NCBI GenBank assembly: GCA_900468625.1
Contig: UBUL01000023.1
Span: 62,001-126,000, forward strand
Source: Hyphomicrobiales bacterium
GTDB taxonomy: Bacteria > Pseudomonadota > Alphaproteobacteria > Rhizobiales > Rhizobiaceae
Length of the DNA: 64,000 nt
Reading direction: 5' to 3'
Positions 27,054-35,936 of this stretch are shown here, piece by piece. The position numbers were made by a program, and so were the translations under genes. Within the stretch, counting starts at the first letter, position 1, and each line of letters starts with the position of its first letter. The notes under the pieces are model-generated. The model saw only the letters and a list, made by a program, of their open reading frames with translations. It had not been told where the DNA came from and searched no databases.

Positions 27054-28070
27054 TTGGGCGTCGTGATACCGCTTGAAGAAAGCAAGAATAAACTGGCATC
27101 CATCAAGCCATTGGTGGACCTGACCAAGGCGGACATGGAACGCGTCAATCAGCTCATCCTGTCGAAAGCCGGCTCGGATGTGCAGATGATCCCCGAGGTT
27201 GCGGAACATCTCATTTCCTCCGGCGGCAAGCGCCTGCGGCCGATGCTGACCATCGCATCCGCCGCGCTTTACGGCTATCAGGGCGATAATCACATCAAGC
27301 TCGCAACCTCGGTCGAATTCCTGCATACGGCGACGCTGCTGCATGACGATGTGGTCGACGAAAGCGATCTGCGCCGCGGCAGGTCCACTGCCCGCATGAT
27401 CTGGGGCAACCAGGCAAGCGTCCTTGTCGGCGACTTTCTGCTCGGCCAGGCCTTCCGCATGATGGTGGAAGTCGGCTCGCTCGAGGCGCTCGATGTGTTG
27501 TCGTCGGCCGCCTGCGTCATCGCGGAGGGCGAAGTGCTGCAGCTCTCCGTTTCCAAGAACATGGAAACCACGGAAGACGATTATCTCTCGGTCATCCGCG
27601 CCAAGACCGCAGCACTCTTTGCCGCCGCAGCCGAAGTCGGACCGATCGTTGCCAACGCCGGCAAGGCCGAGCGCAATGCGCTGAAATCCTACGGCACCAA
27701 TCTCGGCCTCGCCTTCCAGCTCGTCGACGATGCGCTCGACTATGGCGGCAAGGCTGCCGATCTCGGCAAGAACGTCGGCGACGATTTCCGGGAGGGCAAG
27801 ATCACGCTTCCGGTTATCCTCGCCTATCGCCGCGGCACCGAAAAAGAACGCGCTTTCTGGCGCGACGCCATCGAAACCGGCAACAACAGCGACGCAAATC
27901 TTGAAAAAGCCCTCGGCCTCATCACGAAATATGGCGCCCTGGCCGATACGATCGCTCGTGCCGTGCATTACGGCACCATCGCCCGTGATGCCCTGGCGCC
28001 CTTGCCGGAAACGCCCTGGAAATCCGCACTTCTGGAAGTGATCGATTTCTGCATCGAACGCGTTAATTGA
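27054..28070 (+). CDS. ispB: Long-chain polyprenyl diphosphate synthase (octa/decaprenyl)
   Basis: 338 residues. I place the start at TTG 27054 (LGVVIPLEESKNK), because GGAG (27041-27044) lies 9 bases upstream and family members begin here; the open frame also has a TTG at 27018 without a ribosome site. It elongates farnesyl diphosphate with isopentenyl diphosphate for the ubiquinone side chain. First Asp-rich motif 'LLHDDVVDESDLRRG' and second 'LVDDALDYGG' are intact. It is divergent from DUF2007. Confidence 0.93.
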   Translation: MGVVIPLEESKNKLASIKPLVDLTKADMERVNQLILSKAGSDVQMIPEVAEHLISSGGKRLRPMLTIASAALYGYQGDNHIKLATSVEFLHTATLLHDDVVDESDLRRGRSTARMIWGNQASVLVGDFLLGQAFRMMVEVGSLEALDVLSSAACVIAEGEVLQLSVSKNMETTEDDYLSVIRAKTAALFAAAAEVGPIVANAGKAERNALKSYGTNLGLAFQLVDDALDYGGKAADLGKNVGDDFREGKITLPVILAYRRGTEKERAFWRDAIETGNNSDANLEKALGLITKYGALADTIARAVHYGTIARDALAPLPETPWKSALLEVIDFCIERVN

Positions 28071-28193
28071 TAGCGGCGACCCGAATTTGTTGCAGGGCCG
28101 CTTCAAAAAAGCCATCCTGTTGTGAATCAGTTGACACGAACGCTCTATGCCGCCGGCGACTTCGCCGGCCATCCCTTGATGAAAGGCTTTCTA

Positions 28194-30050
28194 ATGCGGC
28201 AGAGACTTGCCATCCGTTTCCTCTCGGGCGTAGCCTTGGCGGCGGTCCTTTCCGTGTCCGCCCTGACTGGCGCGCGCGCAGAGGATAAGCCGGCAGCGCC
28301 GGAGGCAAGCGCCCCGGTCACTTCTTTCGATCCGGATAACGTCGATACCTTCGCAGGCGCCTTCCTGGCCGCCCGCACCGCCGATGTCGATCACGACTAC
28401 AACACTGCCATCGCGCTCTACAAGAAAGCGCTGATGATCGACCCGGGCAATCCGGAAATCCGCCAGCGGCTGATGATCTCTCTGCTGCTGAACGGCAATC
28501 TGGAAGAAGGCGTCAAATATGCCAACGAGCTGAAGAGCGATCCTTCCGTCGAGCGCGTCACCACGATCGTACGCGGCATGGACGCCATCCGCCGCCACGA
28601 ATATCGCGCCGCGCAGGAAATCCTCAAATATAGCGGTCCGAACGATCTCGACCGGATGATGACCAACTTGCTTGCCGCCTGGGCTCGCGCCGGTTCCGGC
28701 CGCGGCAAGGAAGCCATCTCGATGATCGACAAGATGAAAGGCCCGGACTGGTTCAACATCTTCAAGAACTATCACGCCGGCGCCATCGCCCTGACGATGG
28801 GCGATCTCAAATCGGCACGTTCGCACCTCAATGACGCGATCCTCGACAAGACGGGTGGCGCAACGGCTCCCGACACCTTCATGCGCGCCGTCATGGCGCT
28901 CGCACGGCTCGAAGCCAAGGCCGGAGACAAGCAGAAGGCCCTGGATGCGATCTCGGTCGGCGACAATCTTATCAGCAACTATGCGCCGCTCAATGCGCTC
29001 CGTGACAGCATCGGCAAAGGTGACAAGCCCGACCAGCAGGTTACCAACGCCGGCGAGGGCGCAGCCGCCGTGCTCTTCACAATCGGCGCCGCACTGAACC
29101 GCGACGGCGCGGAAGACGTCGTCTCGCTCTACCTGCAGATCGCCAATTCGCTCGATCCGAAGGCGGCCGACGCGCTGGTTCTGCTTGGCGGGCTTGCCGA
29201 AAAGCAGGATCAGACCGATCGTGCCATCGCCTTCTACAAGAAGGTGCCGGACGATTCGCCGATGGCCCGCATCTCCGAACTGCAGCTCGGCCTGGCACTC
29301 GCCCAGTCCGGCAAGGTCGACGATGCGCGCAGGCATCTGAAGGCGCTGATCGATTCAGATCCCAACGATGTCCGCAGCTATCTGGCCTATGGCAGCGTCC
29401 TTTCCGATGCGAAAGACTTCCAGGCCATGGCCGACAATTACGACAAGGCCGTGCAGATCATCGGTCCCGTGCCGAAGCGCAGCGACTGGGCCGTGTTCTT
29501 CCAGCGCGGCATCGCCTATGAGAGGCTGAAGAAGTGGCCGGATGCCGAGCCGAATTTCAAGAAGGCTCTGGAGCTCAATCCGGATCAGCCGCAGGTGCTG
29601 AACTATCTCGGCTACTCCTGGGTCGACATGAACATGAACCTCGACCAGGGTCTCGACATGATCCGGAAGGCCGTGGATCTGAAGCCGGATGACGGCTACA
29701 TCGTCGATTCGCTCGGCTGGGCCTATTTCCGTCTCAACCGCTTCGACGATGCGGTGAACGAACTGGAGCGGGCTGCTCAGCTGAAGGCCGGCGATCCGAC
29801 GATCAACGATCACCTCGGCGACGCCTACTGGCGGGTGAACCGCAAGCTCGAAGCCGTCTATCAGTGGAACCGTGCGCTCGCCTCCAAGCCGGAAGAGGCC
29901 GATATTCCGAAGATCAAGGAGAAGATCGAAAAGGGCTTGCCCGCACTCGATAACGATCCGAAGACCGTCGACAAGAGCAAACAGCCGGATCCCGCGCCGG
30001 CACCTGCGCCCGATACGAACGCCCCGGCGCCGGTCGATAAGAAGTCCTAA
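28194..30050 (+). CDS. Secreted TPR-repeat protein
   Basis: 618 residues from ATG 28194 (MRQRLAIRFLSG) with AAAGG upstream; ATG 28179 is an alternative. Signal peptide ~1-29 (cleavage after ARA). The remainder is tetratricopeptide repeats from ~45 to ~590, with clear units such as 'YNTAIALYKKALMIDPGNPE', 'WPDAEPNFKKALELNPDQPQ', and 'LDMIRKAVDLKPDD'. It ends in a Pro/Ala/Lys-rich tail. It probably scaffolds a periplasmic or outer membrane complex; partners unknown. It lies 123 bp after the polyprenyl synthase and 8 bases before ispE. Confidence 0.9.
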   Translation: MRQRLAIRFLSGVALAAVLSVSALTGARAEDKPAAPEASAPVTSFDPDNVDTFAGAFLAARTADVDHDYNTAIALYKKALMIDPGNPEIRQRLMISLLLNGNLEEGVKYANELKSDPSVERVTTIVRGMDAIRRHEYRAAQEILKYSGPNDLDRMMTNLLAAWARAGSGRGKEAISMIDKMKGPDWFNIFKNYHAGAIALTMGDLKSARSHLNDAILDKTGGATAPDTFMRAVMALARLEAKAGDKQKALDAISVGDNLISNYAPLNALRDSIGKGDKPDQQVTNAGEGAAAVLFTIGAALNRDGAEDVVSLYLQIANSLDPKAADALVLLGGLAEKQDQTDRAIAFYKKVPDDSPMARISELQLGLALAQSGKVDDARRHLKALIDSDPNDVRSYLAYGSVLSDAKDFQAMADNYDKAVQIIGPVPKRSDWAVFFQRGIAYERLKKWPDAEPNFKKALELNPDQPQVLNYLGYSWVDMNMNLDQGLDMIRKAVDLKPDDGYIVDSLGWAYFRLNRFDDAVNELERAAQLKAGDPTINDHLGDAYWRVNRKLEAVYQWNRALASKPEEADIPKIKEKIEKGLPALDNDPKTVDKSKQPDPAPAPAPDTNAPAPVDKKS

Positions 30051-30058
30051 GACTTCCC

Positions 30059-30973
30059 ATGAACGCGATCTTGGCAGCGGGCGATTTCGACCTCACGGAA
30101 GAAGCGCCTGCAAAGATCAATCTTGCACTGCATGTCACAGGCCGCCGCGCTGATGGCTACCATCTGCTCGACATGCTGGTGAGCTTTGCCCGTTATGGCG
30201 ACCGCCTCGGCTTTCGCGCCGGCGATCATGACGAATTCAGTCTTTCAGGGCGCTTCGGACCGCTTCTTTCGGCCGACGCAGAGGCCGGTGGCAACCTCGT
30301 GCTCAGAGCGCGCGATCTGCTGCGGCAAGCCGCCAACGCAGCCGGATTCGACGCACCCGCCACCCATATCCATCTGGAAAAGAACCTGCCGATCGCTTCG
30401 GGTATCGGCGGCGGCTCCGCGGATGCGGCCGCGACATTGCGCGGGCTGATGCAGCTATGGCGCCTCAAGCTGCCGGAGGACACGATGAAGGCGATCGCCT
30501 TGAAGCTTGGCGCCGACGTGCCGATGTGCCTTGCCAGCCAGCCGCTGGTGGCGCGCGGGATCGGCGAGGCCATAGACCTGCTGCCGGCGTTTCCTTCTTT
30601 CCCGATGGTTCTCGGCAATCCGCTCGTCGGCGTCTCCACGCCGGACGTTTTCCGCCTGCTGACCCGCAAGGACAATCCGCCATTGCTGTTTCCATCGCAA
30701 ATGCCAAAGGGATATGGCGAATGGATCGACACGATCAGAAATCTGCGCAATGATCTCGAGCCACCGGCACGCTTGATCTGCGGAGAGATTACAGTACTTT
30801 CCGGCCTGATCGAAAGCCAGTCCCCGATCGTGACGCGCATGTCCGGCTCGGGTGCGACATGTTTCGGCATCTTCGCGGATGTCGAGCAGGCGAAGGAAGC
30901 AGCCGCTTCGCTTCACAGGCAGAGGCCGGAATGGTATTTCCAGGTGACGGAGACAATCGCAGGAGAGGCATGA
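30059..30973 (+). CDS. ispE: 4-diphosphocytidyl-2-C-methyl-D-erythritol kinase
   Basis: 304 residues; GHMP kinase of the methylerythritol phosphate pathway that phosphorylates CDP-ME, providing isoprenoid precursors used by the synthase at 27054. Motif 1 'APAKINLALHVTGRRADGYH', the ATP loop 'LPIASGIGGGSADAAATLR' and the C-terminal 'MSGSGATCFGIF' are intact. It overlaps or abuts moaB at ATGATG. Confidence 0.95.
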   Translation: MNAILAAGDFDLTEEAPAKINLALHVTGRRADGYHLLDMLVSFARYGDRLGFRAGDHDEFSLSGRFGPLLSADAEAGGNLVLRARDLLRQAANAAGFDAPATHIHLEKNLPIASGIGGGSADAAATLRGLMQLWRLKLPEDTMKAIALKLGADVPMCLASQPLVARGIGEAIDLLPAFPSFPMVLGNPLVGVSTPDVFRLLTRKDNPPLLFPSQMPKGYGEWIDTIRNLRNDLEPPARLICGEITVLSGLIESQSPIVTRMSGSGATCFGIFADVEQAKEAAASLHRQRPEWYFQVTETIAGEA

Positions 30974-31530
30974 TGGCGGGTTCAGTCAGTGAAAGATCCT
31001 TCATTCCCGTCGGTATCGCCGTGCTGACCGTTTCCGATACGCGCACGCTTGCCGACGACAAATCAGGCGATACGCTGGTCGCACGCATTGCGGCCGCCGG
31101 TCACCGATTGGTTGCCCGCGCCATCGTTCCCGATGACCAGGAGCGCATCCGCGCACAGGTGGAAGCCTGGACGAAGGACGACGCGGTCGACGTCGTCATC
31201 ACCACCGGCGGCACGGGCTTTACCGGCCGCGATGTCACGCCCGAGGCGCTGGAACCGCTGTTCGAAAAGCGCATGGACGGCTTTTCCGAGGTGTTCCATC
31301 GCATTTCATACGACAAGATCGGTACGGCGACGATACAGTCGCGGGCAACCGGCGGCGTCGCCAACGCCACCTTCATCTTCGTGCTGCCAGGCTCCCCTGG
31401 CGCTTGCAAGGATGCCTGGGACGACATTCTCAAAGCGCAGCTCGACTACCGTCATATGCCCTGCAATTTCGTGGAGATCATGCCGCGCCTTGACGAGCAT
31501 CTGAAACGCGGTGCCGGTTCTACCGCATAA
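30973..31530 (+). CDS. moaB: Molybdenum cofactor biosynthesis protein B
   Basis: 185 residues from ATG 30973 (MAGSVSERSFIPVGIAVL), chosen because AGGAGAGG ends 4 bases upstream; ATG 30970 overlaps the ispE stop and is the alternative. MoaB/MogA-type fold for molybdopterin adenylylation: 'VLTVSDTRTLADDKSGD', 'VDVVITTGGTGFTGRDVTPEAL' and 'VLPGSPGACKDAWDDIL' are all present. The gene ends just before two repeat elements. Confidence 0.93.
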   Translation: MAGSVSERSFIPVGIAVLTVSDTRTLADDKSGDTLVARIAAAGHRLVARAIVPDDQERIRAQVEAWTKDDAVDVVITTGGTGFTGRDVTPEALEPLFEKRMDGFSEVFHRISYDKIGTATIQSRATGGVANATFIFVLPGSPGACKDAWDDILKAQLDYRHMPCNFVEIMPRLDEHLKRGAGSTA

Positions 31531-31552
31531 TTCCTTAAATCGTGATCGATCT

Positions 31553-31656
31553 GAAGCGCGTCGCGATCTTTCAGATTCGCTCTTCGCGCTTTAAGCCCTG
31601 ATTTTGCGCATGTCGTCGTCGCAAAACCGCTACACACTTTTGCGCGACATGCTTTA
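31553..31656. repeat. RIME-like palindromic element, B module (second copy)
   Basis: Closely matches 5402-5505: 'GCGTCGCGATCTTTCAGATT' is shared, as is 'GTCGCAAAACCGCT' and the end 'TTTTGCGCGACATGCTTTA'. It lies 23 bases after the moaB stop and could form a strong hairpin in its transcript. Confidence 0.75.
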
Positions 31657-31662
31657 ACGATA

Positions 31663-31730
31663 AAATCATGCAGCAGATCTAAAGTGCTGCAGCGACCTTT
31701 GCGCGTCATACATGACACGCTGCGCTGCAG
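31663..31730 (+). repeat. Hairpin repeat, left copy of an inverted pair
   Basis: It begins AAATCATGCAGCAGATCTAA and has nested stems GCTGCAGCG/CGCTGCAG and GCGCGTCA...TGACACGC. An inverted copy lies at 32255-32323, so the two flank the small secreted gene. A third copy is at 57245-57293. Stem arms differ between copies with matching changes on both sides. Confidence 0.72.
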
Positions 31731-31766
31731 GTACGAGCCGGATGGGCACTGTGCTTTGCCGGGACG

Positions 31767-32081
31767 CTATGCTTTCTGCCCCGGAAAAACAGGAATTGAT
31801 TCCCAGCTCTCGCCGGTGAGGATGATGCAGCTGCGGCCGGAAACGTCGCTGATCATGAGCGTCCAGTTGCCACTCTCCGCCGCGTAGATTTCAACGACCG
31901 TGTCCGGATTGATCTTGCCGACGGCGGAAAGCTTTTCGGAGAGGTGGTCGCTGAGGAAGCCGACAAGATCGACGCGTTTGGCGCAAGCAAGCATCGCCTG
32001 CGAAGCAGCCACGTCGGGATAGAGAATTGCCGTTGCCACGAGAGCCATTGCCGTGAGGCGGGTGAACATCGTGCGTTTCAT
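31767..32081 (-). CDS. Small secreted protein of unknown function
   Basis: 104 residues with a Sec signal peptide (~1-27, MKRTMFTRLTAMALVATA...). The mature part has two Cys ('MLACAKRVD' and 'GRSCIILTG') that could form a disulphide, and a strand-rich pattern 'VVEIYAAESGNWTLMISDVS'. The ribosome site AAGGAGGT is close to ideal, implying high expression. It is bracketed by inverted hairpin repeats. I do not recognise a family; it looks like a conserved rhizobial hypothetical protein. Confidence 0.75.
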   Translation of the reverse strand: MKRTMFTRLTAMALVATAILYPDVAASQAMLACAKRVDLVGFLSDHLSEKLSAVGKINPDTVVEIYAAESGNWTLMISDVSGRSCIILTGESWESIPVFPGQKA

Positions 32082-32254
32082 GACGCACCTCCTTTCGCCG
32101 GTATCCCGGCGGACAAGGAGTGTTCCGCTGACCTGTTCCGCCGCATATCGGCATCTTCATGGTCGGCCGCTCGACGCGACACGTTAGAGGTGCCGCCCAC
32201 AAGAGAATTATCGCAGCTATTTGCAGCTTTTCAAATGAAATCTCAGGTCAGGCA

Positions 32255-32323
32255 CCCACAGCGCCGCGCGTCGCATGCGACGCGCAAAGGTCGCTGTGGC
32301 ACTTTCGATCTGCTGCATGATTT
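32255..32323 (-). repeat. Hairpin repeat, right copy of an inverted pair
   Basis: Read on the minus strand it starts AAATCATGCAGCAGATCGAA and is about 83 percent identical by eye to 31663-31730 over 69 positions. Nested stems are CCACAGCG/CGCTGTGG and GCGTCGC...GCGACGC. The stem differences from the left copy are compensatory. Confidence 0.72.
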
Positions 32324-32365
32324 CACCCTCAAATCGATGCCGGTTTAGGGCATCATACAGCGGCC

Positions 32366-32884
32366 CTATCGCGCTGCGCGCGCGACCCAGGAGGGAATGA
32401 GTTCGCTCGAAAGCCGCCTGCCCTTCTGGCCCTTGGCAAACTCAGCCAGCCGCATGCCGGTTTTCGCGGCGGAGATGGCCTGATGTTTGGAAAGCAGCAG
32501 ACCCAGTTCGAGCGGCGAAGCGCTGCGGCCGATCCGCTTCAAGAATGGCCGGCGATAGCCGCGCGAAGCTGTAAAGCGCGCCGGAGCCTTGTTCAGGGAG
32601 ACATATTCGGCGATCTCGTCGATCCAGCCTGCTTGCGGCCGTGCGCCCGGCTCGACCAGCAGCAGCCATTCGCCGCGCGCCGAGCGTAAGATGTCGTTCA
32701 TATCCCATTGCGAATAGAAGCGGCATCCGGCCGCATCCGCCACCTTCGACGTGCCGTCACTGGAGCCGTGATCGAGCACGACCACATCGCTGACCAGCCC
32801 CTCGACCGCGCCCGCCACCAATACCGCCAATGTCTGCGCCAGCTCGGGTTCGTGATCCTGGCATTCGATGATTACCGTCAACAT
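32366..32884 (-). CDS. Degenerate GT2-type glycosyltransferase
   Basis: 172 residues from ATG 32884 (MLTVIIECQDHEPELAQTL). The N-terminal nucleotide-binding half of GT-A enzymes is evident ('VVVLDHGSSDGTSKVADAAG', 'ILRSARGEWLLLVEPGARPQ'), but at the place where a DxD metal site is expected there is VEPGARP. The protein ends about where the acceptor domain would begin, in a basic segment. It may be a non-catalytic or modified GT2 relative. It is alone and its partner sugar is unknown. Confidence 0.72.
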   Translation of the reverse strand: MLTVIIECQDHEPELAQTLAVLVAGAVEGLVSDVVVLDHGSSDGTSKVADAAGCRFYSQWDMNDILRSARGEWLLLVEPGARPQAGWIDEIAEYVSLNKAPARFTASRGYRRPFLKRIGRSASPLELGLLLSKHQAISAAKTGMRLAEFAKGQKGRRLSSELIPSWVARAAR

Positions 32885-33122
32885 TGCCCATTTATAAAGC
32901 TGCGCACAATTTTTTGCCAGCACATAAGCCTTGTATCCGGCTGTTTGAGCAAGGGCTTACGTATAGGTTTGAAGCGCCTTGAAGACATCCTAAATCCGCC
33001 GGAAGCATGGACAAGCGGTGCGCAGATCCGCATTTTGTTCTTGAAATGTTCTCATTTGTCGGATAGGAATTTAATCATCTTAGACGCGGCATGCGATGGC
33101 ATGCATCGCCCTGGAGCTACCG

Positions 33123-34280
33123 ATGAACGAGCAGTCCCTAGCAGGGCAGGCCGCATTCGCGCCTGCCAATACGGCAGATGTTGCCAACGCGCTGATCGCC
33201 GATGCCGGTTTCAGGATCGATGCCGAGCGACGGCGCGGGCGTGGTGCCGGATTGAATCCGAGCGGCCGGTTCGAGCCGCAGCAGCGCGAGGCCTTCGACG
33301 ACGGCTGGCAAAGCTGGGAAGAGCTTCCACCGTTCAAGACCGAAGTGCAGGTGGAAAAGCCGCGCACCGCCATTACCCGCAACGAATCTCCCGATATTCC
33401 CTTCGACCGCTCCATCAACCCTTATCGCGGCTGCGAGCATGGCTGCATCTACTGTTTCGCGCGGCCGACGCATGCCTATATGGGCCTGTCGGCCGGGCTG
33501 GATTTCGAATCGAAGCTGTTTGCCAAGCCGGATGCGGCAAAGCTGCTGGAACGCGAGCTGGCAAAGCCCGGCTACAAGCCGCGTGTGATTGCCATCGGCA
33601 CGAACACGGATCCCTATCAGCCGATCGAGAAGGAATGGCGGATCATGCGTCAGATCCTCGAGGTGCTGAACAGGGCGAACCATCCGGTCGCCATCGTCAC
33701 CAAATCGGCGCTGATCATGCGCGATATCGACATTCTTCAGGAAATGGCCGCGAAGAACCTGGTGCGGGTGGGATTGTCGGTGACGACGCTCGACAGGACG
33801 CTGGCGCGGGCCATGGAGCCACGTGCTGCGACGCCGCCGCGGCGGCTGGAAGCGATCCAGGCGCTCAGCGAAGCCGGCATCCGCACGTCGATCATGGTGG
33901 CGCCGATCATCCCCGCCCTCAACGATCACGAGATCGAGCGCATCCTCGATGCCGGCAAGGCTGCCGGCGCGCTGGAGGCAAGCTATGTCATCCTGCGGCT
34001 GCCGCTGGAGGTGAGTCCGCTGTTTCGCGACTGGCTGCTGCAGCACTATCCGGATCGCTATCGCCACGTCATGTCGCTGATCCGCTCGATGCGCGGCGGC
34101 AAGGATTACGACGCCGAATTCGGCAAGCGCATGAGGGGCGCCGGGCCTTACGCCTGGCAGATCAGCCGCCGCTTCGAGATGGCGACGCGCCGGCTCGATC
34201 TCACGCGCCGCAATATCGCATTGCGCGACGACCTGTTCGTGCCGCCCGATGGCAGCGGCGTACAGCTGTCGTTGCTCTGA
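33123..34280 (+). CDS. PA0069-family radical SAM protein
   Basis: 385 residues from ATG 33123 (MNEQSLAGQAAF). The radical SAM cluster is CxxxCxxC in 'YRGCEHGCIYCFARPTHAY' (~residues 100-118). Further conserved segments are 'SPDIPFDRSINPYRGC', 'VIAIGTNTDPYQPIEKEWR', and 'VGLSVTTLDRTLARAMEPRA'. It resembles the SplB-like Rv2578c/PA0069 group; substrate unknown. It is followed after ~90 bp by rnhB on the same strand. Confidence 0.93.
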   Translation: MNEQSLAGQAAFAPANTADVANALIADAGFRIDAERRRGRGAGLNPSGRFEPQQREAFDDGWQSWEELPPFKTEVQVEKPRTAITRNESPDIPFDRSINPYRGCEHGCIYCFARPTHAYMGLSAGLDFESKLFAKPDAAKLLERELAKPGYKPRVIAIGTNTDPYQPIEKEWRIMRQILEVLNRANHPVAIVTKSALIMRDIDILQEMAAKNLVRVGLSVTTLDRTLARAMEPRAATPPRRLEAIQALSEAGIRTSIMVAPIIPALNDHEIERILDAGKAAGALEASYVILRLPLEVSPLFRDWLLQHYPDRYRHVMSLIRSMRGGKDYDAEFGKRMRGAGPYAWQISRRFEMATRRLDLTRRNIALRDDLFVPPDGSGVQLSLL

Positions 34281-34367
34281 TATTCCTCGCGGGTTTTCCC
34301 TGTACCCGCTGGAAAAGCCCCCCGGTTCGCCGCCCTGATCCACCGGGGGCTTGCAGGAGATCGGGTG

Positions 34368-35045
34368 GTGTGCGAGCTTCGCCGCATGTTAGGCAGCACA
34401 TCACCCGATTCTCCCATGCTCTTCGAGGACGTCCCGCTCGTTCCGACATTCGAGTTGGAACTGGTCGCCCGTCGCGCCGGCCACTGGCCGGTTGCGGGAG
34501 CGGACGAGGCCGGCAGAGGGCCGCTTGCGGGGCCGGTCGTGGCTGCCGCCGTCATTCTCGATCCCGACTGCATCCCGAACGGGCTGAACGATTCCAAGAA
34601 GCTGACTGCCGGCAAGCGAGAGGAGCTGTTTGTCGAAATTCTCGCAACAGCGACGGTCTCGATTGCCTCGTCAAGTGCTGGCCGCATCGACATGACCGAC
34701 ATCCGCAAGGCAAGTCTGGATGCGATGCGGCGCGCCATTTGCGGGCTGGCGCTGCCGGCAAGCTATGTGCTGACCGACGGCCTAGACGTGCCGGCTGGGC
34801 TGGCATGCCCCGGAAAAGCCGTCGTCAAGGGCGATGCGCGCTCGTTCTCCATCGCCGCCGCCTCGATCGTCGCCAAGGTAACACGCGACCGGATGATGGC
34901 ACGCGCAGGAACCGTCTTCCCCGCCTATGGCTTTGCAGACCATGCCGGATACGGCACGGCACAGCATCGCGCCGGCATCGAGGAGCATGGTCCTTGTTCC
35001 CTGCACCGCATGAGCTTCCGTCCTCTGCGAAAAGAGGCTGTCTGA
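34368..35045 (+). CDS. rnhB: Ribonuclease HII
   Basis: About 225 residues. I chose GTG 34368 because AGGAG (34355-34359) lies 8 bases upstream; GTG 34365 and ATG 34386 are alternatives. RNase HII nicks RNA in RNA-DNA hybrids and removes single ribonucleotides. The catalytic pattern D-E-G-R-G is in 'VAGADEAGRGPLAGPVVAAA', the third Asp in 'YVLTDGLDVP', and the fourth in 'VAKVTRDRMM'. Normal family length. Confidence 0.95.
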   Translation: MCELRRMLGSTSPDSPMLFEDVPLVPTFELELVARRAGHWPVAGADEAGRGPLAGPVVAAAVILDPDCIPNGLNDSKKLTAGKREELFVEILATATVSIASSSAGRIDMTDIRKASLDAMRRAICGLALPASYVLTDGLDVPAGLACPGKAVVKGDARSFSIAAASIVAKVTRDRMMARAGTVFPAYGFADHAGYGTAQHRAGIEEHGPCSLHRMSFRPLRKEAV

Positions 35046-35049
35046 GTTC

Positions 35050-35814
35050 TCAGTCCGTCAGCCCTGCGGCGATGTCCGCCGACCATTTCGTGATATAGGC
35101 GATGTCTTCCCTGTAGACGCGATCATGTCCATCCCGCAGATTTCGGCGATATCTCTCGATGCCCCGCGCGGCTTCATGCTGCATGAAGGACAGCAATGCC
35201 TCCAGCCGTTCGACGGTGATATCCGGTAGGCAAGGACGCTCGGCGGCGGGCAGCCCATAGGCATCGACAAAGATGCGGGCGCGACGGATCTGATCGGCTG
35301 GCCTGTCCAACCCCTCGATTGCAGCACTTGAGGACAAGGATGCCCAACGATAGATCGCATAAGCCAGGTCCCAGCAACGGGAAGCGGGATGCGCGGTCTC
35401 GAAATCGATGATGCCAATCGCCTCGCCGTCGTTCAGGACGACATTATAGGGCGCGAAATCGCCGTGGCAGATGACTTCGCAGGGCGGACGGGCCGGCAAT
35501 TGCCAGAGGTGGTCAGCCTCGAGGTTCCCGGCGAACAATGCGGAACGATCATGATAACGGCGCAGCAGCGATGCTGCGGATCGCAATGCCTTTTCGCTGC
35601 GCATATCGGTGCAATTATCAAAATCACCGGTATCGCCCGGCAGATAGGTCACTCTTTCCCAGAGCTCGTCGTATCCATCCGGAAGCGGTGCCGATTCGAA
35701 GCCATTTCGATGCAGCGCAGCCAACAAGGCGTGTACACCCGGTGTCCAGGGCCGCGCCGGTCTGACGATAAGATTGCCCTGACGAAACGGTTCGCCGTCT
35801 GTCGCTGTCAGCAT
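35050..35814 (-). CDS. Aminoglycoside/choline-kinase-type phosphotransferase
   Basis: 254 residues with the start well supported by GGGAGAG upstream. The family catalytic loop is intact: 'CHGDFAPYNVVLNDGEAIGI' and 'IDFETAHPASRCWDLAYAI' give the HxDxxxxN and IDxE motifs. The N-terminal lobe is short and lacks an obvious P-loop, so substrate may be a small sugar, choline or ethanolamine rather than an antibiotic. It is convergent with rnhB; the two stops are 4 bases apart. Confidence 0.85.
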   Translation of the reverse strand: MLTATDGEPFRQGNLIVRPARPWTPGVHALLAALHRNGFESAPLPDGYDELWERVTYLPGDTGDFDNCTDMRSEKALRSAASLLRRYHDRSALFAGNLEADHLWQLPARPPCEVICHGDFAPYNVVLNDGEAIGIIDFETAHPASRCWDLAYAIYRWASLSSSAAIEGLDRPADQIRRARIFVDAYGLPAAERPCLPDITVERLEALLSFMQHEAARGIERYRRNLRDGHDRVYREDIAYITKWSADIAAGLTD

Positions 35815-35884
35815 CCGCCACTCTCCCGAAGCCGGTGACTCTGCCGACTGCTATGGCAATGATCAATCCGATATGAACGGAAAA

Positions 35885-35912
35885 CGAAAAAGCCCCACCG
35901 AAGCAGGGCTCT
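35885..35912 (-). terminator. Terminator of the ATP synthase F0 operon
   Basis: On the minus strand the stem AGCCC...GGGCT (loop TTCG) is followed by TTTTTCG, 25 bases after the b subunit stop. A classic rho-independent structure. Confidence 0.88.
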
Positions 35913-35936
35913 TACGAATTTCGATTGTCCGCGTGC

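Noticed and set aside
32708..35098. 796-codon plus-strand frame overlapping the radical SAM and rnhB genes
   Set aside because: It is out of frame with two identified genes and has an Arg-rich composition.
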